From Polaribacter sp. IC066 (GTDB taxonomy: Bacteria; Bacteroidota; Bacteroidia; Flavobacteriales; Flavobacteriaceae), in assembly GCF_007997085.1 (NCBI RefSeq), contig NZ_VORR01000012.1, positions 1 to 64,000 of the forward strand: 64,000 bases of DNA, read 5' to 3'. Positions 24,712 through 34,241 of the stretch are shown here, in pieces (the stretch's first letter is position 1; every line of letters begins with the position of its first letter). The notes under the pieces are model-generated. The model made no database searches, was not told the origin of the DNA, and saw only the letters and a program-made list of their open reading frames with translations. The position numbers and the translations under genes were made by a program.

Positions 24712-25237
24712 CGATCTATTGTTTTTATCATAAGTATATCCCTTTAAAATATTTTAGGTTTATACATATTTTTTAAAATAATTTCATTAAAATAAAGCAG
24801 ATAATTTTATTTTAATTTTTAGCAAATGGTTAGAATATTTTACTGGTTTTTGGTTCTAAAAGTGAAGTGATTTATCTATTGTATTCTACACTAATGATTC
24901 TCTATCATTAGTGTCCGATTAAAAAATATTTTTAGTTTGATAAACCCTAATAAAATAAAGGACTGAACAATTTTTTTAAATTACACCTTGCTTTTTTGAA
25001 AATAGTTTCATGGGGATAAACTAGACAGTTTTATTTTAAGTTATGTGAGTTTATCAGATAGTTAGGGTCAAGTCCTAGTTCCCTGCCGGCAGGTAGGTTG
25101 GTTTTGCAAACATAGGAGCAATCTTGCGTCTTTTATCATACAATAATGATTTTTTATAGTAATTTATCGCAACCATTTCATAACTTGGGCATCTATGAGA
25201 TATAAACTTCATTTAAATATCTTTAAAAAATAACACC
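24712..25237. other. Gene-free stretch with two hairpins
   Basis: No convincing ORF. A perfect 10-bp inverted repeat ACACTAATGA/TCATTAGTGT with a 7-base loop is at 24888-24914 and is followed by GTGTCCGATTAAAAA, which resembles some insertion sequence ends. A GC-rich palindrome CCTGCCGGCAGG is at 25082-25093, related to those beside the GIY-YIG genes. The rest is AT-rich spacer. Confidence 0.5.
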
Positions 25238-25732
25238 ATGAAAAAATTAATTGTACTCATTTGCTGTTTTTCTTTAAGTAGTTGTTTTTTTAATTGGGAG
25301 GACAATACAACAACAGTAGATCCTGTTTTTTCAAGATATGATCCTGTGGTTTTAACAGTAGCAGCTTTAGAAAACTCAATTGAAATACAAGACAAAAAAG
25401 AAGTAACAGAAGCTTCTAAAATTTACATTATTCACGATTTTATTTTTATCAATGATAAAAGAACTGGTTTTCACATTTTTGACAATTCAGATCCTTCAAA
25501 TCCGATTAAAAAGAAATTTTTAAAAGCACCAGGAGCCACAGATATCGCAATCAGAAATAATGTACTTTATATCAATCAGGCAACAGATTTGGTTGTGTTA
25601 ACCTTCGATTTTACTGCATTTACAACAATTGTAAGTAAAAGAGTTAAAAATGTATTTCCCGAATTACGTTCACCTGACGGTGAATCTTTTTATGAAGAGG
25701 ATAAAGTTGTTGTTAATTGGATTCAAAAATAA
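25238..25732 (+). CDS. LVIVD-type lipoprotein, short form
   Basis: 164 residues. The lipoprotein signal is MKKLIVLICCFSLSSC, with Cys at about residue 16. The body has the beta-strand repeat pattern of LVIVD/beta-propeller-like proteins (IYIIHDFIFINDKRTGFHIF, DPSNPIKKKF, GATDIAIRNNVLYIN). It probably sits on a membrane, facing the periplasm or outside. The function is unknown. It is followed 5 bp later by a larger relative, so the pair is one operon. The short length may mean it supplies only part of a propeller. Confidence 0.75.
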   Translation: MKKLIVLICCFSLSSCFFNWEDNTTTVDPVFSRYDPVVLTVAALENSIEIQDKKEVTEASKIYIIHDFIFINDKRTGFHIFDNSDPSNPIKKKFLKAPGATDIAIRNNVLYINQATDLVVLTFDFTAFTTIVSKRVKNVFPELRSPDGESFYEEDKVVVNWIQK

Positions 25733-25737
25733 AAATC

Positions 25738-26487
25738 ATGATAAAAAAAATAATTACACTATGCACCATCGTTTTATTTTTGGTTGCTTGTGGTCAAGAT
25801 TCAAATGATACGAGTCAAAACTCAGAATTTTCAGATGGGCAAGGAGGTTCTTTAGCTACATTTTCTTTAAAAGGAAACTATTTGTATACGGTAGATTTTA
25901 GTAATTTATCTGTTTTTAATATCGATAACCCTACAAATCCTATTAAAGTAAATACTATTAATGTGGGTTTTGATATCGAAACCTTATTTAGCTACAATGA
26001 TTTCTTATTTATTGGCTCGCAAAATGCCATGTATATTTATGATATTACAAATGCAGAATTGCCTAAAAAAATGTCGCAATCAGATCATTTTAGAGCCTGT
26101 GATCCTGTGGTTGCAAACGGAACAAATGCCTATGTTACATTGCATAGTAATGCAAACTGTGGTGGTTCGGTAAATGAATTAAAAACCTATGACATTACCG
26201 ATATAGAAAATCCTATATTATTAAACACAAGAGGTTTAACGCAGCCTAAAGGATTAAGTTTATACGGTTCAGATTTTCTTTTGGTTTGTGATGGTAGTGT
26301 AAAGATTTTTGATGTTACAGACCCAAGTGATTCAAAATATTTAGAAGAAATACCTACAACAGGTGCTATTGATATTATCATTAGAAATAATAATGCTTTC
26401 ATTATTTCAGAAAACAGTATTTCTCAATATCAATTAGTCGTTACTGATATTACAAATTTTAAAAAGATTAGTGAATTTACTTTTTAG
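25738..26487 (+). CDS. LVIVD-type lipoprotein, long form
   Basis: 249 residues from the ATG at 25738. A more upstream TTG overlaps the previous gene and would only spoil the signal peptide. The lipobox is IVLFLVAC at about residues 12-19. Several repeats of the type YLYTVDFSNLSVFNIDNPTN and FLLVCDGSVKIFDVTDPSDS follow, suggesting a small beta-propeller. It is surface or periplasmic, with an unknown partner. It converges with the minus-strand lipoprotein at 26555. Confidence 0.78.
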   Translation: MIKKIITLCTIVLFLVACGQDSNDTSQNSEFSDGQGGSLATFSLKGNYLYTVDFSNLSVFNIDNPTNPIKVNTINVGFDIETLFSYNDFLFIGSQNAMYIYDITNAELPKKMSQSDHFRACDPVVANGTNAYVTLHSNANCGGSVNELKTYDITDIENPILLNTRGLTQPKGLSLYGSDFLLVCDGSVKIFDVTDPSDSKYLEEIPTTGAIDIIIRNNNAFIISENSISQYQLVVTDITNFKKISEFTF

Positions 26488-26554
26488 AAGTAAAGTAAAT
26501 TGCACAAAAAAAAGTCATCTAATCTAGAGGGTCTTTTTTTTTAAAAATGTACAA

Positions 26555-27091
26555 TTATTTTCTTACAAGGCTAATATTTGCTTTAAGCGTAGTTGTAATT
26601 CCACCATCTACATCGGTTTCTTCTTGTGTCATTTTTATAGAGGTTTCAGTAAAAGTAATTACGGTAAATAGACCTTCAATAAAATCACCAGTACTAGGAT
26701 TAAAAGTAATCGTATTGTCTATATTGTTTATTTGGTAAGAGCCAGTAGCATCAAAAACAGCAATTTCAAAATCGTTTACAGGAGTTCCACCATTTGGTGT
26801 TTCTGTAATTACAATTCTATATTTTCCAGAAGCAGTATAAGTTCCGTTTGCATTAAGTATAAAATTAATGTCATCAAAAGAATCTCCTACAAAGGTGGTT
26901 GTAGAAACGTTTACAACTGTGCCAGAGTTAGAGGTAGCAGTTTCTTCCTCTTCTTCGTTAATGGAATTAATAGTATAGTTTCCTGCTATATTTGCCGAGG
27001 ATAAAGTAAAAGGTGGTGCACTTGTATCATCACCACAGCTACTAATTGAAACACAAATAATCAGTGTTAAAATAAATTTAAGGTTTTTCAT
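26555..27091 (-). CDS. Lipocalin-like lipoprotein
   Basis: 178 residues. The lipoprotein signal is MKNLKFILTLIICVSISSC. The remainder alternates beta strands and turns: SSANIAGNYTINSINEEEEE, then NGTYTASGKYRIV and FTETSIKMTQEE. This matches the layout of the lipocalin-like lipoproteins common in Flavobacteriia (signal, IAGTW-like start, barrel strands). The ligand is unknown. It stands alone, convergent with the LVIVD pair. Confidence 0.7.
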   Translation of the reverse strand: MKNLKFILTLIICVSISSCGDDTSAPPFTLSSANIAGNYTINSINEEEEETATSNSGTVVNVSTTTFVGDSFDDINFILNANGTYTASGKYRIVITETPNGGTPVNDFEIAVFDATGSYQINNIDNTITFNPSTGDFIEGLFTVITFTETSIKMTQEETDVDGGITTTLKANISLVRK

Positions 27092-27166
27092 AAAAATAAA
27101 ACTTTTACCAAAGATACCTTTTAATTTAAAATCACCTCGTTTAAATAGATTGTTTTTGCATCCATA

Positions 27167-27616
27167 TTAGTTCTCACTAGCAAACCATTCTGCGAAACTA
27201 GTATCTGTTTCTTGTAATTTTATTGAATGTAATTTGATCTTTTTCGGTAACCTTGTTTTTATTTTTTCAGCAAAATCAATCACCATCATTTCGCTGGTTG
27301 GCTGGTAGTCTACTAATAAAACATCATGACCTCTGTCCATTAATTCTTTTGCTAACTCTACGTGAGGCGTGTTTTTATTAAAAACGGTTGCATGATCAAA
27401 AACGTCTACGATCTCTTCGTTTACAATTTTCTTTAAATCGCCAAAATCAATGACCATCCCGAATTTTACGTTGGTATTGTCTTTTATTGGGTTTCCTGAA
27501 ACGGTTACAGAAAGTTTGTAAGAATGGCCGTGAACGTTCTTGCATTTGCCATCATAACCATATAAAGCATGTCCTGTTTCAAAACTAAATCGTTTGGTAA
27601 TTCTAATTGTGCTCAT
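27167..27616 (-). CDS. queD: 6-pyruvoyltetrahydropterin synthase / 6-carboxytetrahydropterin synthase family
   Basis: 149 residues. Zinc-binding His residues are visible in FETGHALYGYDGKCKNVHGHSYKL read in pieces (ETGHAL, then CKNVHGH). The Cys before NVHGH is the catalytic residue of the QueD group. DHATVFNK and TSEMMVIDFAEKI are further family blocks. The enzyme most likely makes 6-carboxytetrahydropterin for queuosine; a biopterin-type role is the alternative. A TATTTTTG -7 element lies upstream on the minus strand (27742-27735). Confidence 0.88.
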   Translation of the reverse strand: MSTIRITKRFSFETGHALYGYDGKCKNVHGHSYKLSVTVSGNPIKDNTNVKFGMVIDFGDLKKIVNEEIVDVFDHATVFNKNTPHVELAKELMDRGHDVLLVDYQPTSEMMVIDFAEKIKTRLPKKIKLHSIKLQETDTSFAEWFASEN

Positions 27617-27734
27617 TTGTTTTTTGTTGATAATGCCAATTCGAGAAATGGAGATATTTATAATAAAAAATCTTCATTATTCTAAATTCCGAATGGCAAT
27701 TAATACTGCGTGTGGTTTGTTTCTAAATTCGATG

Positions 27735-27742
27735 CAAAAATA
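27735..27742 (-). promoter_or_regulatory. -7 element upstream of queD
   Basis: TATTTTTG on the minus strand matches TAnnTTTG. It lies about 120 bp before the queD start, so a leader of that size would result. No clear -33 box. Confidence 0.4.
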
Positions 27743-27768
27743 GAGATTCTCCTCTTATTTATGCTGTT

Positions 27769-29265
27769 TTATACGTCTAAAAAGTCTTGCAAAACGTCTG
27801 CAATTTTTCTGTTATCAGATAATTGCGGAATTTTATTTTGTCCGCCAAATTTACCAATAGATTTCATATATTCATGAAAACCACCTTTTTTTACTTTTCG
27901 AATCACCAACGGACGTAAAACTTTTCCTGTGATCAAATCGAAATAATAAATATTTTGCGCTTGCATAGAAGCATCAATCAGTGTAGAAAATTTTTCTAGA
28001 TCTTTTGGTTCATCTGTAAACTCTATAAACCATTCATGATAAGGTAAACCACTTTCAGGATTTACTTGTGGTGCTACTGTAAACTCGCTAATGTTTATGT
28101 TTGTTCCTGAAATGGAATCTTTTAAAGCTTTTTCTACTTCTTTGCCAATAACGTGTTCGCCAAAGGCGGATATAAAATGTTTAATTCTACCGGTAACTTT
28201 AATTTTGTAAGGTTTGGTTGATGTAAACTCTACAGTATCGCCAATATTATAGCCCCAGAGGCCTGCAGTTGTATTTAAAATAATAACGTAATTCACACCA
28301 ATTTTTACATCCTTTAAAGAAATTCTTGTGGCATTTTCATTATAAAATTCGGTTGCAATTATAAATTCATAAAAAATACCAGAATCTAATTGCAATAACA
28401 TTCCTTTTTCGGTTTGCGAATCTTGGTAGGCTATAAACCCTTCGGATGCCGGATATAATTCTATATAATCTACTTTTTTACCAATTAAAGCTTCAAACTT
28501 ATTTTTATAAGGTTCAAAATTTACACCCCCGTAGACAAAGAAATTAAAATTCGGAAAAATTTCTGAAATAGACTTTCCTGTTTTCTCAATTAATTTTTCG
28601 AAATACATTTGAACCCAAGAAGGGATGCCGCTTATTACCGATAAATCTTCATGTAAAGTTTCTTCTACAACTGCATTCACTTTGGTGTCCCAATCTTCAA
28701 TACAATTCGTTTCCCAACTAGGTAAACGGTTTTTGAGCAAGTAATTTGGTACATAATGTGCAGCAATACCACTTAATCTGCCCAATTTAACGCCATTTTT
28801 ATCCTCTAAAACAGGACTTCCCTGCAAAAAAATCATTTTACCATCTACAAAACTAGCATCATTTTTTTCTACAATATAAAATAACAAGGCATTTCTAGCA
28901 GCTTTTATATGCGTTGGCATCGATTCTTTAGAAATCGGAATGTATTTTGCCCCAGAAGTTGTGCCAGAAGTTTTTGCAAAATACAAAGGTTTCCCTTTCC
29001 ATAAAACATCAGATTCGCCAGCAACCATTCTATCTACATAAGGTTTTAAACCTTCGTAATCAGTCACTTTTACACGCTTTTTAAAATCATCATAAGAAAC
29101 AATATTTTTAAAATCGTGGTCTTTACCAAAGGCAGTTTCTTTTGCTTGTGCAATTAAGTTTTTAAAAACTTTTTTTTGGGTTTTATGGGGTTTCCTTGCC
29201 CATTTATTTACTTGTTTGGTGGCAATTTTGGCAAACGGAATCGCGAAAATAGATTTTATACTCAT
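27769..29265 (-). CDS. GH3-family acyl-adenylate-forming enzyme
   Basis: 498 residues matching the GH3 auxin-responsive-promoter family. ATP-binding features include YFAKTSGTTSGAKYIPISKE and the ELYPASEGFIAYQ segment, with a C-terminal lid (VTGRIKHFISAFGEHVIGKE). Plant relatives join amino acids to hormones; the bacterial substrate is unknown. The ATG shares its A with the TAA stop of the upstream M23 gene (TAATG), so the two are translationally coupled. It is widely conserved in Flavobacteriia in this position. Confidence 0.88.
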   Translation of the reverse strand: MSIKSIFAIPFAKIATKQVNKWARKPHKTQKKVFKNLIAQAKETAFGKDHDFKNIVSYDDFKKRVKVTDYEGLKPYVDRMVAGESDVLWKGKPLYFAKTSGTTSGAKYIPISKESMPTHIKAARNALLFYIVEKNDASFVDGKMIFLQGSPVLEDKNGVKLGRLSGIAAHYVPNYLLKNRLPSWETNCIEDWDTKVNAVVEETLHEDLSVISGIPSWVQMYFEKLIEKTGKSISEIFPNFNFFVYGGVNFEPYKNKFEALIGKKVDYIELYPASEGFIAYQDSQTEKGMLLQLDSGIFYEFIIATEFYNENATRISLKDVKIGVNYVIILNTTAGLWGYNIGDTVEFTSTKPYKIKVTGRIKHFISAFGEHVIGKEVEKALKDSISGTNINISEFTVAPQVNPESGLPYHEWFIEFTDEPKDLEKFSTLIDASMQAQNIYYFDLITGKVLRPLVIRKVKKGGFHEYMKSIGKFGGQNKIPQLSDNRKIADVLQDFLDV

Positions 29266-30131
29266 TATTTAAAGTCGATCAAATTTGTAGGATTTACGGC
29301 ATAACCATCACTCCAAAGTTCAAAATGCAAATGAGGTCCGGTGGTTAACTCACCTGTAGAACCCACGCTGGCAATTACTTCACCAGATTTTACAAAGTCT
29401 CCTTGTTGTTTTAGCAAGTTACCATTGTGTTTATAAACAGAAATATAGTTGTACGCATGTTTTAAAATAATTACGTTTCCTGTTTCTGTGGTCCATCCAG
29501 AAAAGATAACGGTACCATCTGCAGTTGCTTTTACAGGCGCATTTTTCTTGGCAACAATATCTACTGCTAAATGCTTTGTTTTAGAATCAAAATCTTGAGA
29601 AATTATACCTTGTAAAGGAGCAAAAAAAACAATTTTAACATTGGTTGCTGTATTATTTTGAATAGGAAAGCGATCTTGACTTTCAATTCTTTCTCTAAAA
29701 ATAGAATCTTCTTTAGAAGCATTTAACAAACTATCTTGTATAATTATTCTTTCAGACTCTAACTGAACCGAGTCAATAATTCCTGCTTTAATATCTCCTC
29801 TTAAAATTGGTTGTAAGGCTATTGTATAATCATGTAAAATAGCTAACTTTTTCTTTAAAGAATCTGCTTGTATGGCAAGTTTTGTTGCTTTTATTTTTAA
29901 ATCTGTAGAGGAATATCCGGGAATAAATTCTTTAATAGGTGTAAATGTAATGAAAAAAGTAGTCACTAAAATCAACAAGAAAGAAAGTACACCGCCTAAA
30001 ACAAAAATGTTAAGCAATGATAGTTTTAATGAGAAACGCTCTTCGAAAGTGTCTTCATTTAAAACCACTAATCTGTACTTATCAGTTAGTTTCTGTTTTA
30101 GTTTTCCTTTTTTTTTGTTTGACTTTTTCAA
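29265..30131 (-). CDS. Membrane-anchored M23 (LytM) peptidase
   Basis: 288 residues. A charged cytoplasmic start is followed by one membrane segment at about residues 32-58 (NIFVLGGVLSFLLILVTTFF), a coiled-coil-like stretch (about 75-160), and a C-terminal LytM domain. The zinc residues appear complete: HLAVDIV gives His and Asp, and GPHLHFELW gives the HxH pair. It should therefore cut peptidoglycan cross-links in the periplasm, or regulate others that do. It is part of a minus-strand run yicC-gmk-nadD-M23-GH3. Confidence 0.88.
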   Translation of the reverse strand: MKKSNKKKGKLKQKLTDKYRLVVLNEDTFEERFSLKLSLLNIFVLGGVLSFLLILVTTFFITFTPIKEFIPGYSSTDLKIKATKLAIQADSLKKKLAILHDYTIALQPILRGDIKAGIIDSVQLESERIIIQDSLLNASKEDSIFRERIESQDRFPIQNNTATNVKIVFFAPLQGIISQDFDSKTKHLAVDIVAKKNAPVKATADGTVIFSGWTTETGNVIILKHAYNYISVYKHNGNLLKQQGDFVKSGEVIASVGSTGELTTGPHLHFELWSDGYAVNPTNLIDFK

Positions 30132-30182
30132 AAAAAATGTTTTTGTTAATGTTGTTTTATATAGAACGTAAAAATAGCGAAA

Positions 30183-30767
30183 CTATTTTTTATAAAAATT
30201 CATCTCATCGATATATTCCCAAACATCTTTAGTTAACATGGGTTTTACGTTCTTTTTATCTTTAATTCCTTTTCTAATCATGGTCGATGAAATCTGAACA
30301 ATTGGCGCATCCATCTTATGAATTTTTGGGTGCTTTTTAAATTGATGGTCTATTTCTCTTTGCGTAATTCTTGGATATACATACAGGTGATGATGTTCTA
30401 AAATGGTTTCATAATTTTTCCATTTATGAAAACTTTTTAAGTTGTCTTCGCCCATAATTAGGCAAAATTCCTTTTCAGGATATACTTCAGACATATGAGC
30501 CAATGTATAAACGGTGTAGTTTGGTTGCGGTAATTTAAACTCAATATCAGAGGGTTTAATTTTCTCGTATCCTTCAGTCGCTTTGAGGACTAATTCAAAT
30601 CTATCGTGATTATCTAGCAACGAGCTTTTCTTTTTAAACGGGTTATGAGGTGTTACCACCAACCAGATTTCATCTAAATCTGAATGCTCTACCATGTAAT
30701 TAGCAATGATTAAATGCCCAACATGAATTGGATTGAATGTGCCAAAGTATAAACCAATTTTACTCAT
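30183..30767 (-). CDS. nadD: Nicotinate-nucleotide adenylyltransferase
   Basis: 194 residues. The nucleotidyltransferase motif GTFNPIHVGHL (HxGH) is at about residues 8-18, and the ISSTMIRKGI motif is near 160. It makes deamido-NAD from nicotinate mononucleotide and ATP in NAD synthesis. It is transcribed with gmk upstream and the M23 gene downstream. Confidence 0.95.
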   Translation of the reverse strand: MSKIGLYFGTFNPIHVGHLIIANYMVEHSDLDEIWLVVTPHNPFKKKSSLLDNHDRFELVLKATEGYEKIKPSDIEFKLPQPNYTVYTLAHMSEVYPEKEFCLIMGEDNLKSFHKWKNYETILEHHHLYVYPRITQREIDHQFKKHPKIHKMDAPIVQISSTMIRKGIKDKKNVKPMLTKDVWEYIDEMNFYKK

Positions 30768-30907
30768 ATTTTTTTAAATAGATATTAGAAAATAGCGTGT
30801 AGAAAAAAGACATCTAACTCTTCTCTTGTTCTATTTCCCTTTGTTCTTTTCTCTTGTTTTCTTTTTGCCTTGTCTCTTGGTTCTCTTTCTTCTATATTCT
30901 TTTAGCG

Positions 30908-31495
30908 CTATTCTTTCAACTCCAAAAAATCACTCATTAAACTTTCTGCTTCTTTCAAAGCAACTTCTAAATCGTAGTTTTTGATAATCTTATCAAATTG
31001 AGGCGCAGTTGCTAATTCTATGGAAGCTTTTGCAATGCGCATATTTATTTTTTCTTCACTTTCTGTTTTGCGCTTTTTGAGTCTTATTTTTAGCTCGTCT
31101 ACACTTGGTGGTTTTACAAAAACAGACAAGGTTTCATTCGGGAATTTCTTTTTAATTCGCAAACCTCCTGCAACGTCAATATCAAAAATAACGTGTTTTT
31201 TCTGCGCCCAAATTCGTTCAACCTCTGTTTTTAAAGTACCGTAAAAGTTATCTCTGTAAACTTCTTCCCATTCTAAAAAATGATCAGTTTTAATGTGGTT
31301 TTTAAATTCTTTTAGTGATATAAAATAGTAATCTATACCATTTCTTTCATCACCTCTTGGGTCTCTAGAAGTGGCTGAAATTGAGAATTCTAAATTAAAT
31401 TTTTCTTGTTTTAATAAATGGCGAACAATCGTTGTTTTACCAGAACCAGAAGGTGCTGAAAACACAAATAATTTTCCTACAAAATTATCTTTCAT
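30908..31495 (-). CDS. gmk: Guanylate kinase
   Basis: 195 residues. The P-loop FSAPSGSGKTT is at about residues 12-22. The GMP-binding segments SISATSRDPRGDERNGIDYY and FLEWEEV are present. It phosphorylates GMP to GDP. The pairing with yicC upstream on the same strand is a common bacterial arrangement. Confidence 0.96.
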   Translation of the reverse strand: MKDNFVGKLFVFSAPSGSGKTTIVRHLLKQEKFNLEFSISATSRDPRGDERNGIDYYFISLKEFKNHIKTDHFLEWEEVYRDNFYGTLKTEVERIWAQKKHVIFDIDVAGGLRIKKKFPNETLSVFVKPPSVDELKIRLKKRKTESEEKINMRIAKASIELATAPQFDKIIKNYDLEVALKEAESLMSDFLELKE

Positions 31496-31581
31496 ACTTA
31501 ATTTTGTTATGCTAAACTTGATTCAGCATCTTTAATTTATAATCAGAAGCTGCATCAAGTTCAGCTTACTTTAAACGGTGT

Positions 31582-32448
31582 TTAAAGTACATTTAAAATT
31601 TGCTCTTTAATTTGCTCTAATTCATTTTTCATCTGAATTACTGCTTTTTGCATGGGTGCATAATTGGCTTTAGAGCCTGTAGTATTTATTTCTCTACCCA
31701 TTTCTTGCACTATAAAACCTAATTTTTTTCCGTTAGAATCTTCTGTTTTTAAGGTTTGTAAAAAATAGTCTAAATGGTTTGCCAAGCGTACTTTTTCTTC
31801 GTTAATATCTAATTTTTCTAAATAATAAATTAACTCTTGTTCAAATCTATTTTCATCAGTATCTACCTTTAAATCGTCGATCGCTTTCTTTAAACGCGTT
31901 TTAACGTGTTCAATTCTATCGGCATCTAAAGCTTTTACTTCTTCTAAATAGTTCTCAATGTTGGTAATTCTTTCTTTAAAATCGATTTCTAAAGAGGCTG
32001 CTTCATCAACTCGATACTGAACAATCTCTTTGAGTGCTTTATCAATATGTTGGTTAATGAGGCTCCACTCATTTTCATCTAATTCTTCACGTTCCGTTTT
32101 TAAAGCATCGGGCATCGTAATAGCCATTTTTAAGAACGCTACATCATCAGAACTTCCTGTTTGTACAACATTTCTTAATTGCTGAATGTATTGTTTTACA
32201 ACGCCATGATTTACGGTTGTAGAGGTTTCATCCGCAGTCATTTCTACAAAAATAGAAAAATCTACTTTTCCTCTCACCAAGGTATTTGCGAGCTTTTTGC
32301 GAACATTTAATTCCTTTTCTTTATAATAAGAGGGAATTCTGACATTCAAATCTAAATTTTTACTATTTAAAGATTTTATTTCTATCGTTACTTTTTTTGT
32401 TGGCAACTGCAATACAGATTTTCCGTAACCAGTCATAGATTGAATCAT
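31582..32448 (-). CDS. YicC/YloC-family endoribonuclease
   Basis: 288 residues, starting MIQSMTGYGKS, the YicC family signature. The N-terminal domain is followed by the DUF1732 C-terminal domain (QEMGREINTTGSKAN near residue 250). E. coli YicC has been linked to RNA cleavage and small-RNA decay; the same is assumed here from the family. A TATATTTG element sits just upstream on the minus strand (32480-32473). It is the first gene of the gmk-nadD run. Confidence 0.9.
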   Translation of the reverse strand: MIQSMTGYGKSVLQLPTKKVTIEIKSLNSKNLDLNVRIPSYYKEKELNVRKKLANTLVRGKVDFSIFVEMTADETSTTVNHGVVKQYIQQLRNVVQTGSSDDVAFLKMAITMPDALKTEREELDENEWSLINQHIDKALKEIVQYRVDEAASLEIDFKERITNIENYLEEVKALDADRIEHVKTRLKKAIDDLKVDTDENRFEQELIYYLEKLDINEEKVRLANHLDYFLQTLKTEDSNGKKLGFIVQEMGREINTTGSKANYAPMQKAVIQMKNELEQIKEQILNVL

Positions 32449-32472
32449 ACAAATTTCGTTTTAAATGAAGGG

Positions 32473-32480
32473 CAAATATA
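32473..32480 (-). promoter_or_regulatory. -7 element of the yicC-gmk-nadD run
   Basis: TATATTTG on the minus strand is an exact TAnnTTTG match, 24 bp before the yicC start codon. Confidence 0.5.
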
Positions 32481-32574
32481 CCTTTTTATTTTGTTGATTT
32501 TAGTGTTGTTAGCTATTCAAATATCGGAAATTAGGGAAAGGTGAATTTTTGGTAATTTCAAATTTTTTGAACAC

Positions 32575-33483
32575 CTATTCTTTGGGGACTTTCTGCTTTT
32601 CTTCTACCTGTTTTGTCACAAGATACACGCCTAAAAAGATAAAAATAGTAGCAAAAACTTTTACCATATTTAAAGTATCACTCCCAACAATTAAGGCGTA
32701 AACAGTCGCAATTACGGGTTGTAAATAAATAAAAACACTTACGGTGGTTGGTTTTAATTTAGATAAACCATATAAATTAAAAAGATAGGTAATACAGGTT
32801 GTAAAGATGACTACAAAACCAATATTCCAATAAATGTTTGTGGGTATTTTATGCCAAACAACTTCTGTTAATTCAACAAATCCAAAAGGTGTTACTAAAA
32901 TTAACCCAAATAAATAAAACCATTTGATAAACGTAATAGGATGGTATTTTTTACTTAAGTCTTTTGCTAATACTAAGTACAAACCATAAGAAGTTGCATT
33001 TATAAACACCAAAAAATTGCCCCAGTTACTATTGGTTGATGTTGCGGTAGCAGAACTACCATACGTAATGAGTAAAACAGTGCCTATTAAGCCTATAAAA
33101 ACGCCTAAAATTCTTTGCCTACCAATTGGTTTTCTAATTAAGATGCTCGAAAAGATAAGCACCATAATTGGCGACATTACCATCATTACAGAGGCACTTA
33201 TAGGTGTTGTTAAACTCAATCCTTTAAAAAATGAAAGCATATTTAAAGCCACACCAAAGATTGCTGCCACAAAGATTTTCTTAAAATCGGCCTTGTCAAT
33301 TTTTTCTGATTTCATAAACAAACTAACCAACCAAAAAATAGCAGTTGCACCAAGAACTCTAATTAAAATGAATCCGAAAGGTTTCACATATAAGGGCATT
33401 ACCTCTTTTGCAATGGTATAATTTAAACCGTAAATTAGGGTTGCTATAGAAACAGCGATGAGGGCTAATGTTCTTGTATTCAT
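32575..33483 (-). CDS. DMT-superfamily (EamA) transporter
   Basis: 302 residues and about ten hydrophobic segments arranged as two EamA halves (residues about 5-140 and 155-290). Examples are TLALIAVSIATLIYGLNYTI at the start and FIFLGVYLVTKQ near the end. These carriers move small metabolites across the inner membrane, often outward; the substrate cannot be read. It is a single gene with no clear operon partner. Confidence 0.9.
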   Translation of the reverse strand: MNTRTLALIAVSIATLIYGLNYTIAKEVMPLYVKPFGFILIRVLGATAIFWLVSLFMKSEKIDKADFKKIFVAAIFGVALNMLSFFKGLSLTTPISASVMMVMSPIMVLIFSSILIRKPIGRQRILGVFIGLIGTVLLITYGSSATATSTNSNWGNFLVFINATSYGLYLVLAKDLSKKYHPITFIKWFYLFGLILVTPFGFVELTEVVWHKIPTNIYWNIGFVVIFTTCITYLFNLYGLSKLKPTTVSVFIYLQPVIATVYALIVGSDTLNMVKVFATIFIFLGVYLVTKQVEEKQKVPKE

Positions 33484-33600
33484 TACAAATAAACTCTAAA
33501 AATTAATCTGCAAAGTTGGGGTTTTATTTTAGATTGAAAACAAAAAAAGAGTCCCAAAATTAATTGAAACTCTTCACTAGGTTGGTTGTCTAGCTTTTGG

Positions 33601-34071
33601 TTAGTCCACCAAAGGTGGTATTCTTAAAACCTGACCCGGATAAATCTTATCTGGATGCGTTAACATTGGTTTGTTTGCTTCAAAAATTACTGGGTACTTC
33701 ATAGCATTTCCATAAAATGTTTTTGCTATTTTCCCTAAAGTGTCTCCACTTTCTACAGTGTGAAATTGTGCCATTTCAGCTTCTTCAATAACTTTAACTT
33801 CTTTTACTGTTAAATTATCTTCAACAGAAGCAATCCCTTTTGTATTTCCTGCAACAAGTACAGCCTTTTCTTTGGTTGCTAAATCTACAGCTTCTCCCCA
33901 AAGTTTTACAGCATCATCATCTACTTCTATAGATAAATCTGCAACTTCTAAATTATGAGAAGCAATTGCGTCTCTTAATTGTCCAGATTTTTCTGCATTT
34001 TCTTCTTCTGTGGTTTTTCCTATACCGAAAACCTTTGCGCCTGCATTTTTAATAAATGAAAAAATTCCCAT
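33601..34071 (-). CDS. lysM: BON- and LysM-domain protein
   Basis: 156 residues from the ATG at 34071 (MGIFSFIKNAGAKVFGIG). An upstream in-frame start at 34125 would add 18 unlikely residues. A BON domain (residues about 35-95: VDDDAVKLWGEAVD, GIASVEDNLTV) precedes a C-terminal LysM domain (FHTVESGDTLGKIAKTFYGN to QVLRIPPL). This is the YgaU/LysM layout, in which E. coli YgaU binds potassium. There is no signal peptide, so it is probably cytoplasmic. Its role is inferred from the family. Confidence 0.88.
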   Translation of the reverse strand: MGIFSFIKNAGAKVFGIGKTTEEENAEKSGQLRDAIASHNLEVADLSIEVDDDAVKLWGEAVDLATKEKAVLVAGNTKGIASVEDNLTVKEVKVIEEAEMAQFHTVESGDTLGKIAKTFYGNAMKYPVIFEANKPMLTHPDKIYPGQVLRIPPLVD

Positions 34072-34241
34072 TTCTTTTTTTGATTTAAAATTAATATTTC
34101 GATTTAATGATGATTCAATATACAAATTTTTAGTTTTTCTTAAAAATAATTTTATGATATGATGACTGGCGGAAATTTGTTTAAAATTTATAAAAAAGTC
34201 AAGATCTATGAAAAATTTAGTAAATTGGTAAAAAAAAATAT

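Noticed and set aside
26505..26550. Strong bidirectional terminator between the convergent lipoprotein genes
   Set aside because: A-run and T-run face each other, but the inner bases do not pair well (AGTC against GTCT); only a weak hairpin is possible.
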